The notes under the pieces: model-generated
Seen by the model: only the letters and a program-made list of their open reading frames with translations
The model's database searches: none
Told to the model about the DNA's origin: nothing
Shown: piece after piece, positions 9,122 through 18,196 of the stretch
Layout: each line of letters opens with the position of its first letter
Numbering within the stretch: the stretch's first letter is position 1
Source: 62-47 sp044463945
GTDB taxonomy: Bacteria > Pseudomonadota > Alphaproteobacteria > Rhizobiales > Xanthobacteraceae
Reading direction: 5' to 3'
DNA length: 64,000 nucleotides
NCBI GenBank assembly: GCA_044463945.1
Contig: JBIQLW010000014.1
Coordinates: 24,582 to 88,581 of the forward strand
Position numbers and translations under genes: made by a program

Positions 9122-9189
9122 TTATGCCCGGACGGCTTTTTTGGCTGGGCCGCGTCCGGTGGCTGGGCATGAGGATGAGTGGAGTTGCG

Positions 9190-9363
9190 GCATGAACAGC
9201 GTCGCCCCCGCCAACCGGTCGGCGCAAAACGCCGCCCGATGACAGGCTCCGGCGGAACATCCAGGTACCCTATATCGAGTCAAATTTTCCCACGGACTCG
9301 CCCGGATTACTGGATCGTCCGCCTTCGCGGACGATGACGCCTCGTTGCCTGTCAAACTCTGAG
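9190..9363. repeat. Interspersed composite hairpin repeat, family A copy 1
   Basis: A non-coding element with a REP-like hairpin at 9314-9335: arms ATCGTCCGC and GCGGACGAT with loop CTTC, followed by GATGACGCCTCGTT. Its left part, CCGATGACAGG...CGGCGGA..ATCCAG, and the ACTGGATCGTCC block are shared with the copies at 13.8, 16.8 and 60.3-60.6 kb. It occupies most of the gap between the operator pair and the DUF35 gene. Dispersed palindromic repeats of this style are common between genes in Bradyrhizobium relatives. Confidence 0.75.
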
Positions 9364-9382
9364 GCCGTCGTGCCTTTACACG

Positions 9383-9447
9383 GCCCTCGAAGGGCGACGG
9401 CGATCCTTCGAGGCTTCACGCTTCACATGGAGCACCTCAGAATGACG
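9383..9447. repeat. Interspersed repeat, family C copy 1
   Basis: The block CCCTCGAAGGGCG...ATCCTTCGAGGCTTCACGCTT...CACCTCAGAATGACG resembles the block at 25929-26045 (ATCCTTCGAGGCTCCGCGCTT...CCTCAGGGGGACGG). It lies directly after the family A repeat and just beyond the 3' end of the DUF35 gene. No gene is supported between 9030 and 9466: the stretch holds the operators and these two repeats. Confidence 0.55.
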
Positions 9448-9466
9448 CCGTCGCCTCAATCCAGGC

Positions 9467-9886
9467 TCAGGCGCGCCTGAAGCGGGGTAGCGCGATGTCG
9501 TCGGAGACCGGCTCGCACACCAGCGTCACCTCCATGTCGAAGGTGACCTCGCTGGCATCGCCGCCGGTATAGGTCGAGATCATCCGCGGGCCTTCCGCCA
9601 ACTCCACCAGCAGCACGGCGTAGGGCACGTCATTTTTGAACGCCGGCCCCGGCGCGCGATGCACCACGCTGAAGGAATGCACCTTGCCGCGCCCGCTGGC
9701 CGCGCGGTGCGTGAGATTGTCGCTGCCGCAGGAGCGGCAGAAGCCTTGCTGATAATATTGCACATGGCCGCAATCGCCGCAGTGCTGGAGCAGCAATTGG
9801 CCATCGCGCAGGCCGCGCCACAGCGCCGCGGTGTCGGCGTCTGGCAAGGGGAGGGGCTTGCGGGCAGCGTCGTCGGGCAAGATCAC
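9467..9886 (-). CDS. DUF35 / OB-fold zinc-ribbon protein, partner of the thiolase-fold protein
   Basis: A 139-residue protein with an N-terminal rubredoxin-like zinc ribbon (Cys36, Cys39, Cys50, Cys53) followed by an OB-fold typical of DUF35. The GTG start overlaps the stop of the thiolase-fold gene by 4 bp (GTGA), so the two proteins are probably made together. DUF35 proteins bind CoA thioesters and form obligate complexes with thiolase-fold partners. The best-known case is ChsH2 with the aldolase Ltp2 in steroid side-chain breakdown; others act with acetoacetyl-CoA thiolase/HMG-CoA synthase in archaea. Here the partner lacks the thiolase cysteine, so an aldolase complex is the favoured reading. 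Confidence 0.88.
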   Translation of the reverse strand: MILPDDAARKPLPLPDADTAALWRGLRDGQLLLQHCGDCGHVQYYQQGFCRSCGSDNLTHRAASGRGKVHSFSVVHRAPGPAFKNDVPYAVLLVELAEGPRMISTYTGGDASEVTFDMEVTLVCEPVSDDIALPRFRRA

Positions 9887-11088
9887 AGCGTGTTCTCCGT
9901 GCCGAGAATGGTGGTGGCGTTGGTGGCGAAGCCCGCGCCGAGGCTGTGGACCAGCCCGAGCTGAGCGCCCGCGACCTGCCGCTCGCCGCACGCGCCGCGC
10001 AGTTGCGCCACCACCTCGTGGAAGTGAAACAGCGCGCCGGGAATGCCGGGATGGGCGAACGACAACAGCCCGCCGTTGGTGTTCGAGGGAATCTTCCCGC
10101 CATAGGTCATCTGGCCGTCGGCGACGAAGCGGCCGCCTTCGCCCTTGGGGCAGAAGCCGAGATCCTCCAGCATCATGATGACGGTGCCGGTGAAGCAGTC
10201 GTAGATACCGGCGGTGTGCATGTCGTTCGCGCCGTAGCCGGCCATGGCGTAAGCCTTGCGGCTGGATTCCACCGCGCCGGTTACGGTGAGCGAGGGCATC
10301 AGAAAGATGTGCTCGTGGGTGTAGCACTCGCCGCCGCCGAGGATATAGACCGGCCGCGCGATGCCGAGCGCTTTCGCGCGCTCCGCCGAGGTGAGCACGA
10401 AGGCCGCGCCGCCGTCGGAAATCAGCGAGCAGTCGAGCTTGTGATAGGGCGTCGTCACCATCTTCGAAGACAGCACGTCTTCGACGGTGATCGGCGCAGT
10501 CTGCTGCGCGCCCGGCGTACGTGCGGCGTGGCGGCGCTGCGTCACCGCCACTTGCGCCAGTTGCTCCGGCGTGGTGCCGAACTCCTTCATGTGGCGGTGC
10601 GCCGTCATCGCGAAGGTGTTGGCGACCGGAATGCCGAACGGCATCTCGTATTGCTGGTCGCGGCTCTCGGTGAGCGAGCGCAGCGCCAGTTCCGGCGTCA
10701 GGCCCGACAGCAGGCTGTCGCCGCCGACCAGCAGGATGGTTTCAGCGAGGCCGCCGTGAATCGCGGCGGCGGCGACATTGAACATCGTCGCCGCCGTCGC
10801 GCCGGAGACTTGCAGCGTATTGGAGAAGGTCGGCTGCACGCCGAAATATTCGCTGAAGGCGACGCTGAAGCGGTGGAACGGCGCGGCCATGGCGTGGCCT
10901 GCCAGCACGCCGTCGATCTCGCTTTTGCTTATGCCGGCGTCGGCCAGCGCCTGCTTGGCGGCGGCGGCGGCAAGCCACAGCGGGCTGCGGCCGGGCACCT
11001 TGCCGACCGGCGACAAGCCGATGCCGATGATCGCGACCTTGCCGCGCAGCGTGTTCTTGTGGCCGGCGAGGGCCGCAGCCTTGACCAT
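9883..11088 (-). CDS. Thiolase-fold protein without the nucleophilic cysteine (Ltp/SCP2-thiolase-like, possible acyl-CoA aldolase)
   Basis: A 401-residue thiolase-superfamily protein. At the position of the thiolase nucleophile (N..CxSG) it reads NTLQVSGATAA, so Val94 replaces the cysteine, while the C-terminal NGGLLSFAHPGIPGA histidine motif is kept. It therefore cannot use ordinary Claisen chemistry. The lipid-transfer-protein type Ltp2 lacks the same chemistry and catalyses retro-aldol cleavage of a tertiary 3-hydroxyacyl-CoA together with a DUF35 protein, and here a DUF35 gene overlaps the 3' end. The gene lies 8 bp after an acyl-CoA ligase. Proposed role: aldol cleavage of a branched 3-hydroxyacyl-CoA (inference). 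Annotators might call it acetyl-CoA acetyltransferase. Confidence 0.85.
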   Translation of the reverse strand: MVKAAALAGHKNTLRGKVAIIGIGLSPVGKVPGRSPLWLAAAAAKQALADAGISKSEIDGVLAGHAMAAPFHRFSVAFSEYFGVQPTFSNTLQVSGATAATMFNVAAAAIHGGLAETILLVGGDSLLSGLTPELALRSLTESRDQQYEMPFGIPVANTFAMTAHRHMKEFGTTPEQLAQVAVTQRRHAARTPGAQQTAPITVEDVLSSKMVTTPYHKLDCSLISDGGAAFVLTSAERAKALGIARPVYILGGGECYTHEHIFLMPSLTVTGAVESSRKAYAMAGYGANDMHTAGIYDCFTGTVIMMLEDLGFCPKGEGGRFVADGQMTYGGKIPSNTNGGLLSFAHPGIPGALFHFHEVVAQLRGACGERQVAGAQLGLVHSLGAGFATNATTILGTENTL

Positions 11089-11096
11089 GGGGATTC

Positions 11097-12668
11097 CTAT
11101 TTTGCCGGCGCGGTCGCTTGTTTCGCGGAGGCGGCTTGCGTCAACCGGGCTTCAAGTTCGTGGCGCTGCACCTTGCCGCTGGTCGAGCGCGGGAAGTCCG
11201 CGAAGGCGATGAAGTGGAACTGGCGCGGACATTTGTAGCCGGCGAGGTCACGCCGGCACAGCGCGGCCAACTCCGCTTCGCCGAGGCTGTCGTCGCGGCG
11301 CGCGATGAAGGCGACCGGCACCTCGCCCCATTTGGCGTCCTTGGTGCGCACCACGGCGGCCTCGGTGACGCGGGAATCGCTCAGCAGCACGCGCTCGATC
11401 TCGGCGGGGTAGACGTTCTCGCCGCCGGACTTGATCATGTACTTGGCGCGATCGACGAAATCGAGCGTGCCGTCGGCATTGCGGCGGAACACGTCGCCCA
11501 TGTGGAACCAGCCGCCGCGGAAATCGCGCGCGTTGGTCTCCTCCGCCTGCCAGTAGCCGGAGAACAGCGTGGGGCCGCGCATGGCGAGTTCGCCGGGTTC
11601 GCCCAATGCCACCTCGTTATCGTTGGGATCGACCAGCTTGACCTCGCAGAACCCGCTCTGCTGTTTCGACAGCCGCGCCGGAACGACGCCGATCGGAATC
11701 AGGTTGGTGCTGGCGGGCGGCAGCCCGGTTTCGGTGGAGCCGAAACTGTTGATATAAGGCGCCTGCAAAAGCTGCGTGATGTCGGCGATGGCCTGCGGCG
11801 GCACCAGATCGGCCATCGCGCCGCAGGTGCGCACGCCCTTCACGGTGACGGGATTGGCGCGGAAGCCTTCGGCGAGCGCTTCGACCATGCCGGGGATCAG
11901 CACGAACCAGCCGATGCGATAGCGCGCGGCCGCCGAGAGCAGCGGCGCGACCTGGAAGCCGTCCACCACGATCACGGTGCCGCCGCGCAACAGCGTCGCG
12001 AGCGCGTGATCGGTCGAGGCCATGTGGAACAGCGGGGCCCAGGCGACGAAGGATTCGTCAGTGGCGATGTTAAGTTCGGTGGAGAACACCAGCGCGCGGG
12101 CGATCATCGCGCGGTGCGAGATCACCGCGCCCTTGGGCAGGCCGGTGGTGCCGGAGGTGTAGAGGATGACGAGGCCGTCCTCGGGCCGGGCGGCGACCGG
12201 CGGCGGCGCGCCGGTCTGGCGTTGCAACTCGCGCTCATAATCGGCGCCGAGCGTCAGGATGTCGCGGACCGACAGCGCGCCGTCCAGCGGCGCTACGAGT
12301 TCAGCCTCCGCGATCAGCAGTTTCGGCGACACCAGCTCGATGCAGTAGGTTAGCTCGCGCTTCGACAGCCGCCAGTTGAGGCAGGCGGTGATGACGCCGA
12401 GTTGCCCCGCCGCCAGTTCGATTTCGAGATATTCCGGGCGGTTGCGCGACAACAGCGCGACGCGGTCGCCGCGCACAAGTCCGTGTGCCGCCAGCATCGC
12501 GCTGGCGCGGTTCACCCGCTCGTTGAGTTCACCGTAACTGACGATGCGGCCGTCATGGTCGATCGCCGGCGCGGCGGGCTGGATGGCAGCACGGGCGCGG
12601 AACAGGCTGCCGACGGTCGAACTGGTGCCGGCCATTGTGGTCGGCGATTCCGCGTGTCCGTTGGGCAT
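11097..12668 (-). CDS. AMP-forming acyl-CoA ligase
   Basis: A 523-residue ANL ligase. It has LYTSGTTGLPKGAVISH, the FGSTETGLPP motif, GGWFHMGDVFRR and the C-terminal catalytic lysine region STSGKVQRHEL. The ATG at 12668 (MPNGHAESP) is preceded by GGAG at a 6-bp spacing, so it is preferred over an open frame starting at 12764. It is the first gene of the ligase, thiolase-fold, DUF35 operon. An 18-bp TCTAAC/GTTCGA operator (12777-12794) lies about 110 bp upstream, shared with the divergent crotonase gene. The substrate is unknown. Confidence 0.9.
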   Translation of the reverse strand: MPNGHAESPTTMAGTSSTVGSLFRARAAIQPAAPAIDHDGRIVSYGELNERVNRASAMLAAHGLVRGDRVALLSRNRPEYLEIELAAGQLGVITACLNWRLSKRELTYCIELVSPKLLIAEAELVAPLDGALSVRDILTLGADYERELQRQTGAPPPVAARPEDGLVILYTSGTTGLPKGAVISHRAMIARALVFSTELNIATDESFVAWAPLFHMASTDHALATLLRGGTVIVVDGFQVAPLLSAAARYRIGWFVLIPGMVEALAEGFRANPVTVKGVRTCGAMADLVPPQAIADITQLLQAPYINSFGSTETGLPPASTNLIPIGVVPARLSKQQSGFCEVKLVDPNDNEVALGEPGELAMRGPTLFSGYWQAEETNARDFRGGWFHMGDVFRRNADGTLDFVDRAKYMIKSGGENVYPAEIERVLLSDSRVTEAAVVRTKDAKWGEVPVAFIARRDDSLGEAELAALCRRDLAGYKCPRQFHFIAFADFPRSTSGKVQRHELEARLTQAASAKQATAPAK

Positions 12669-12776
12669 GTCATTCTCCGCGATTGGACGCCGCCGGTGCG
12701 GCCTCGCCGTCATAAAAGGCGCTTTATCGCGCGTCGGCAAGGGGGCGCTTGCGGGCGTGGCCAAACCCGCCTAAGA

Positions 12777-12794
12777 TTCTAACATCTGTTCGAA
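12777..12794. promoter_or_regulatory. 18-bp TCTAAC/GTTCGA operator site
   Basis: TTCTAAC-ATCT-GTTCGAA lies between two divergent genes, the ligase at 12668 (-) and the crotonase at 12895 (+). The outer seven bases on each side match the motif at 9.1, 16.0 and 19.1 kb except for one base in the right arm, which restores a TTC/GAA symmetry. A single site could control both directions. Confidence 0.65.
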
Positions 12795-12894
12795 ACCGGT
12801 CGCCGCCGGCCGCGCGGGGCGGGGACCGCGCCGGCCCGCGAGAGCGGTCGTCGATCTCCGAAGGACCAGGGCCATCGCCAACGAGGGAATGCCG

Positions 12895-13704
12895 ATGTCG
12901 GATCGCTATGCCGCCTACACCAAATTGAAGATCGACTATCCCGCCAACCGCATTCTCCGCATCACCTTCGACCGGCCGGAGACCTACAATTCGGTGGATG
13001 CCGAAACCCACACCCAGCTCACCCATATCTGGCGCGACATCAACGACGATCCGGATATCAACGCGGTGATCGTCACCGGTGCCGGCAAGGCGTTCTCGGC
13101 CGGCGGCGATTTCGAGTTGATCAAGAGCATCCTCGATAATCCGGTGGCGCGGATGGCGACCTGGAAGGAGGCGAAGGACCTCGTCTACAACGTCATCAAT
13201 TGCAACAAGCCGATCATTTCCGCGATCAACGGCGTCGCGGTGGGAGCGGGTCTCGTCGTCGGCATTCTTGCCGACGTGTCGATCTGCGGCAAATCGGCCA
13301 AGATCGTCGATGGCCACACCCGGCTCGGCGTCGCCGCCGGCGACGTCGCCTGCATCATCTGGCCGCTATTGTGCGGGCTGGCGAAAGCCAAATACTATCT
13401 CCTGACCTGCAAGCCGCTGTCGGGCGAGGAGGCCGAGCGTATCGGGCTGGTGTCGTTGTGCGTCGAGGACGCCGACTTGCAAAGAATCGCGCTGGAGACG
13501 GCGGAAGACCTCGCCACCGGCGCGCAGAGCGCGATCCGCTGGACCAAATACGCGCTCAACAACTGGCTGCGCGTCAACGGGCCGCTGTTCGACACCTCGA
13601 CCGCGCTGGAAATCCTCGGCTTTAGCGGGCTTGAGGCGCGCGAGGGGCTCGCCTCGCACCTGGAGAAGCGCAAGCCGTCGTTCCCGCCGGACTGCCCGGT
13701 TTAA
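12895..13704 (+). CDS. Crotonase-superfamily protein lacking both hydratase glutamates
   Basis: A 269-residue enoyl-CoA hydratase/isomerase-fold protein with the oxyanion-hole motifs GKAFSAGGDF (residues 65-73) and NGVAVGAG (112-119). By alignment to rat enoyl-CoA hydratase, the two catalytic glutamates correspond to Val121 and His141, so ordinary hydration is unlikely. Crotonases without these residues act as isomerases, thioesterases, decarboxylases or C-C hydrolases. ATG 12895 (MSDRYAAY) is chosen because GAGGGA lies 6 bp upstream; an ATG two codons earlier is too close to that site. It is divergent from the ligase/thiolase/DUF35 operon and shares its operator. Confidence 0.88.
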   Translation: MSDRYAAYTKLKIDYPANRILRITFDRPETYNSVDAETHTQLTHIWRDINDDPDINAVIVTGAGKAFSAGGDFELIKSILDNPVARMATWKEAKDLVYNVINCNKPIISAINGVAVGAGLVVGILADVSICGKSAKIVDGHTRLGVAAGDVACIIWPLLCGLAKAKYYLLTCKPLSGEEAERIGLVSLCVEDADLQRIALETAEDLATGAQSAIRWTKYALNNWLRVNGPLFDTSTALEILGFSGLEAREGLASHLEKRKPSFPPDCPV

Positions 13705-13773
13705 GTTGCCGTCGCAACCCGCGTCCGCGCCGGGCGCGTTCGACCTGAAGCGACGTGTTGGCGCGCCTCAGAG

Positions 13774-13945
13774 CCTGACCGGAAATGAGGCGTCATCGTC
13801 CGCCAACGGGTCCGCGCAAAGCGCGGTCCGATGACAGGTTGCGGCGGACGATCCAGTCATCCGTGCCAGCGCAGGGGAAATTCGATTCCATATGGAATAC
13901 TGGATGCTCCGCTTTCGGGGAGCATGACGGTTTTCGTGTTGCACA
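13774..13945. repeat. Interspersed composite hairpin repeat, family A copy 2
   Basis: The element runs GCCTGACCGGAAATGAGGCG ... CCGCGCAAAGCGCGG ... GGCGGACGATCCAG ... TGGATGCTCCGC ... ACGGTTTTCGTGTTGCAC. Its two ends match the reverse complement of the copy at 16771-16920, so the pair forms inverted repeats around the acetyl-CoA-synthetase-like gene and the transglutaminase-like gene. It lies between the 3' ends of the crotonase (+) and that ligase (-), where its hairpins could also end transcription (inference). Confidence 0.75.
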
Positions 13946-13976
13946 TTGCCTAAAAAGCGAATTTCCGGCCGGGCGC

Positions 13977-15941
<1,965 letters not shown>

Positions 15942-16007
15942 GGACCGTTCCCGGAATTGAAGCTGCGAGGGTACAATATCCCGCCGTTCTGATTGACAAC
16001 AGTCCGC

Positions 16008-16025
16008 TTCTAACATTTGTTAGAT
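16008..16025. promoter_or_regulatory. 18-bp TCTAAC/GTTAGA operator site
   Basis: TTCTAAC-ATTT-GTTAGAT has a perfect core (TCTAAC/GTTAGA). It lies between the divergent ligase (start 15941, -) and the transglutaminase-like gene (start 16055, +), 30 bp upstream of the latter. Confidence 0.75.
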
Positions 16026-16054
16026 TCAGACAGGCTCAACGATCGAGGGTTTCC

Positions 16055-16732
16055 GTGGCTGCTTCTGCGAATGCCGACTATCTCGCGCCGACATATTTCG
16101 TCGATAGCGATTCCGCGCCGGTGCGCGATTTCGCGGCGGCGGCGCTGCGCGGCTTCGAGGATGCGTCCCCGACCGCGAAGGCGATCCGCCTGTTCGACGC
16201 GGTGCGCGACGGCATCAAGTACAATCCGTTCGACGTCGGCATCACGCCCGACGACTACCGCGCCAGCACGGTGGTTCGGCGTGCATCGAACTACTGCGTG
16301 CCCAAGGCGATCCTGCTGACGGCGGCGCTGCGCGCCTCCGGCATTCCCGCCGCGGCCGGCTTCGCCGACGTGCGCAATCATCTCAACTCGGCGAAACTTT
16401 CGGAACTGATGGGCACCGACCTGTTCATCTATCACGGCTATGTCGCGCTGTGGCTCGACGGGCGGATGTTCAAGGTGACGCCGGCGTTCAATACCGAACT
16501 GTGCCAGCGCTTCGGCGTGCGCGAACTGGTGTTCGACGGCAAGAGCGATGCGCTGTTCCACGAGTTCGACGCCCAGAACCGGCGGCACATGGAGTACGTC
16601 AACGATCGCGGCTGGTTCGCCGACCCGCCGATCGACCAGCTTCTGAAGGATTTCCGCGTCATCTATCCCAAGCTGTGGGAGCGGGGAGCCTCGGTCGCCG
16701 GCGCGCCGGTCGAGTTCGCGCCGGACCGCTGA
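16055..16732 (+). CDS. Transglutaminase-like cysteine protein
   Basis: A 225-residue protein of the transglutaminase/papain-like superfamily. Cys81 in SNYCVPKAILL and His127 in IYHGYVALWLDGR are in the expected order and spacing. The third position, usually aspartate in a VDP-type motif, reads VTPAFN (Thr142). There is no signal peptide, so it is probably cytoplasmic. The start is a GTG 30 bp after an operator shared with a divergent acyl-CoA ligase, so it is probably co-regulated with acid-CoA degradation. Such folds can act as peptidases, amidases or acyltransferases. Its role in this pathway is unknown; amide cleavage before CoA activation would make sense (speculation). Confidence 0.8.
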   Translation: MAASANADYLAPTYFVDSDSAPVRDFAAAALRGFEDASPTAKAIRLFDAVRDGIKYNPFDVGITPDDYRASTVVRRASNYCVPKAILLTAALRASGIPAAAGFADVRNHLNSAKLSELMGTDLFIYHGYVALWLDGRMFKVTPAFNTELCQRFGVRELVFDGKSDALFHEFDAQNRRHMEYVNDRGWFADPPIDQLLKDFRVIYPKLWERGASVAGAPVEFAPDR

Positions 16733-16770
16733 TAGGAGTATCTCGCACATCCGGCGGGGTTATCCTGGGG

Positions 16771-16920
16771 CGTGCAACACGAAAACCGTCATGCTCCGCG
16801 AAGGCGGAGCATCCAGTAATCCGTATTGGATCGAATTTCCCCTACACCTGCCCAGAGTACTGGATCGTCCGCCTTCGCGGACGATGACGCCTCGTTTCCG
16901 GTTGGAGACTCAGGGTGACG
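16771..16920. repeat. Interspersed composite hairpin repeat, family A copy 3
   Basis: This is the inverted counterpart of the copy at 13774-13945. It starts CGTGCAACACGAAAACCGTC, carries a GCTCCGC/GCGGAGC hairpin, then ATCCAGTAATCC, and ends in the hairpin at 16864-16885 (arms ATCGTCCGC and GCGGACGAT) followed by GATGACGCCTCGTTTCC. It lies between the 3' ends of the transglutaminase-like gene and the acyl-CoA dehydrogenase. Confidence 0.78.
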
Positions 16921-16945
16921 GCGCTGATAATTTGATCGCGGTCAA

Positions 16946-18127
16946 TCACCCCGCCTTCGTCCCGTCCTGCTTCGCGTATTGCACCGCGACGCGGCCGACT
17001 TTCTCGCGGGCGATGACGAGCTTCTGAATCTGCGCGGTGCCGTCGCCGATCTGCAAGCCCATGACGTCGAGATAGCGTTGATGGAACGGCAGGTCGGTGG
17101 TGTAGCCGTAATGCCCGTGCGTCAGCAGGCACTGGTGGATGATCTCGCAGGTCGTCTTCGGCACGTACCACTTGCACATCGCGGCTTCGGCGGTGTGCGG
17201 CAGGCTGCGGTCGCGCAGCGACAGCGTGTAGTAGCAGAGCTGGCGCATCATCGTGAGCTGCGTCTCGGCTTCCGCCAGCGGAAAGCTGACGCCCTGGAAC
17301 TGGGCGATCGGCCGTGCGAAGGCGGAGCGCTCGACGGTGTAGCGCCAGGTCTCGTCGACCGACGCCTGCGCCGGGCCGATACATTGCAGGCCGATCAGGG
17401 CGCGGCTGTAGTCGAAGCCGGACATGATCTTGGAAAAGCCCTTGTTCTCCTCGGCCATCAGGCATTCGGCGGGAACGAACACGTCGTCGAAGAACACCGA
17501 TCCGCGCCCGACCGGCCGGGTGCCGATGTCATCGAAATGAGTGCGGGTGACGCCCTTCTGGTCGAGATCGACGAAGAACGCGCTGACGCCGCGCGCGCCG
17601 TCCTCGACCGTGCCGGTGCGGGCGAAGATCACCGCCGCGTCGCACTGGTCGGAAAAGCTCATCGACGTCTTTTCGCCGTTGAGCCGATAGCCGTTGCCGG
17701 AGCGTTCGGCGCGCAGCACCAGGTTGGCGGCATCCGATCCGCCGCGCGGCTCGGTGAGGCCGAGGCCGATGATCGCCTCGCCCCGCGTCACCTTCGGCAA
17801 CCATTCCCGCGCGACATCGGGTGTCGCGTGCTGCGCCACCATGCCGCCCATCAGCGAGGCCAGCAACTGCACGTAGCTGGCGTTGAAGTCGGCATGGGCG
17901 ATCTGCTCGATGATGAGGCCGGCGGTGACGCTGCTTTCGCCGAGACCGCCGTAGCTTTCCGGGATATCGACGCCGATCAGGCCGAGCGCCCCCATTTCCT
18001 TGAGCATGGCGCGGTCGAGCCGATGTTCGGCCGCCCGTTTCTGATAGTGCGGCGCGAGCTTCTCGCCGGCGAAGCGCATCGCCGCCTCGCGGAAAGCCTC
18101 CTGCTGCTGGTTGAGCGTGTAATCCAA
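16946..18127 (-). CDS. Acyl-CoA dehydrogenase with aspartate at the catalytic-base position
   Basis: A 393-residue acyl-CoA dehydrogenase (GLGLTEPRGGSDAANLVLRA; LNGEKTSMSFSDQ). The C-terminal motif, usually YEGT with the catalytic glutamate, reads GDGTAQIQK, so Asp362 replaces it. The alternative glutamate of isovaleryl- and long-chain-type enzymes is also absent (FDYSRALIG where those have ERL). This resembles the alicyclic acyl-CoA dehydrogenases, where aspartate bases are known, so a cyclohexanecarboxyl-CoA-like substrate is possible (inference). The start is a TTG at 18127 with GAGG 6 bp upstream. A weak operator half-site lies at 18159. The gene is followed by a family A repeat, and an SDR gene lies upstream on the same strand. 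Confidence 0.9.
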   Translation of the reverse strand: MDYTLNQQQEAFREAAMRFAGEKLAPHYQKRAAEHRLDRAMLKEMGALGLIGVDIPESYGGLGESSVTAGLIIEQIAHADFNASYVQLLASLMGGMVAQHATPDVAREWLPKVTRGEAIIGLGLTEPRGGSDAANLVLRAERSGNGYRLNGEKTSMSFSDQCDAAVIFARTGTVEDGARGVSAFFVDLDQKGVTRTHFDDIGTRPVGRGSVFFDDVFVPAECLMAEENKGFSKIMSGFDYSRALIGLQCIGPAQASVDETWRYTVERSAFARPIAQFQGVSFPLAEAETQLTMMRQLCYYTLSLRDRSLPHTAEAAMCKWYVPKTTCEIIHQCLLTHGHYGYTTDLPFHQRYLDVMGLQIGDGTAQIQKLVIAREKVGRVAVQYAKQDGTKAG

Positions 18128-18158
18128 GGGCGTCCTCGCGAAGTGATCTGGTATTTCA

Positions 18159-18165
18159 GTCTAAC
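18159..18165. promoter_or_regulatory. Possible TCTAAC operator half-site
   Basis: GTCTAAC lies 31 bp upstream of the TTG start of the acyl-CoA dehydrogenase. Only the left arm is conserved; the expected right arm reads ATTGCAG. It is listed because its position matches the stronger sites nearby, but a half-site of this length can occur by chance. Confidence 0.25.
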
Positions 18166-18196
18166 GGCGATTGCAGGCCGCGCAATGCCGTCGTCG

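Noticed and set aside
9122..9355. 77-codon minus-strand frame beyond the operator pair
   Set aside because: It lies almost entirely in the family A repeat; similar peptide strings appear wherever the repeat occurs.
12714..12764. Upstream ATG at 12764 as start of the acyl-CoA ligase
   Set aside because: The extra 32 residues are not ligase-like, and GGAG 6 bp before ATG 12668 is a better start.
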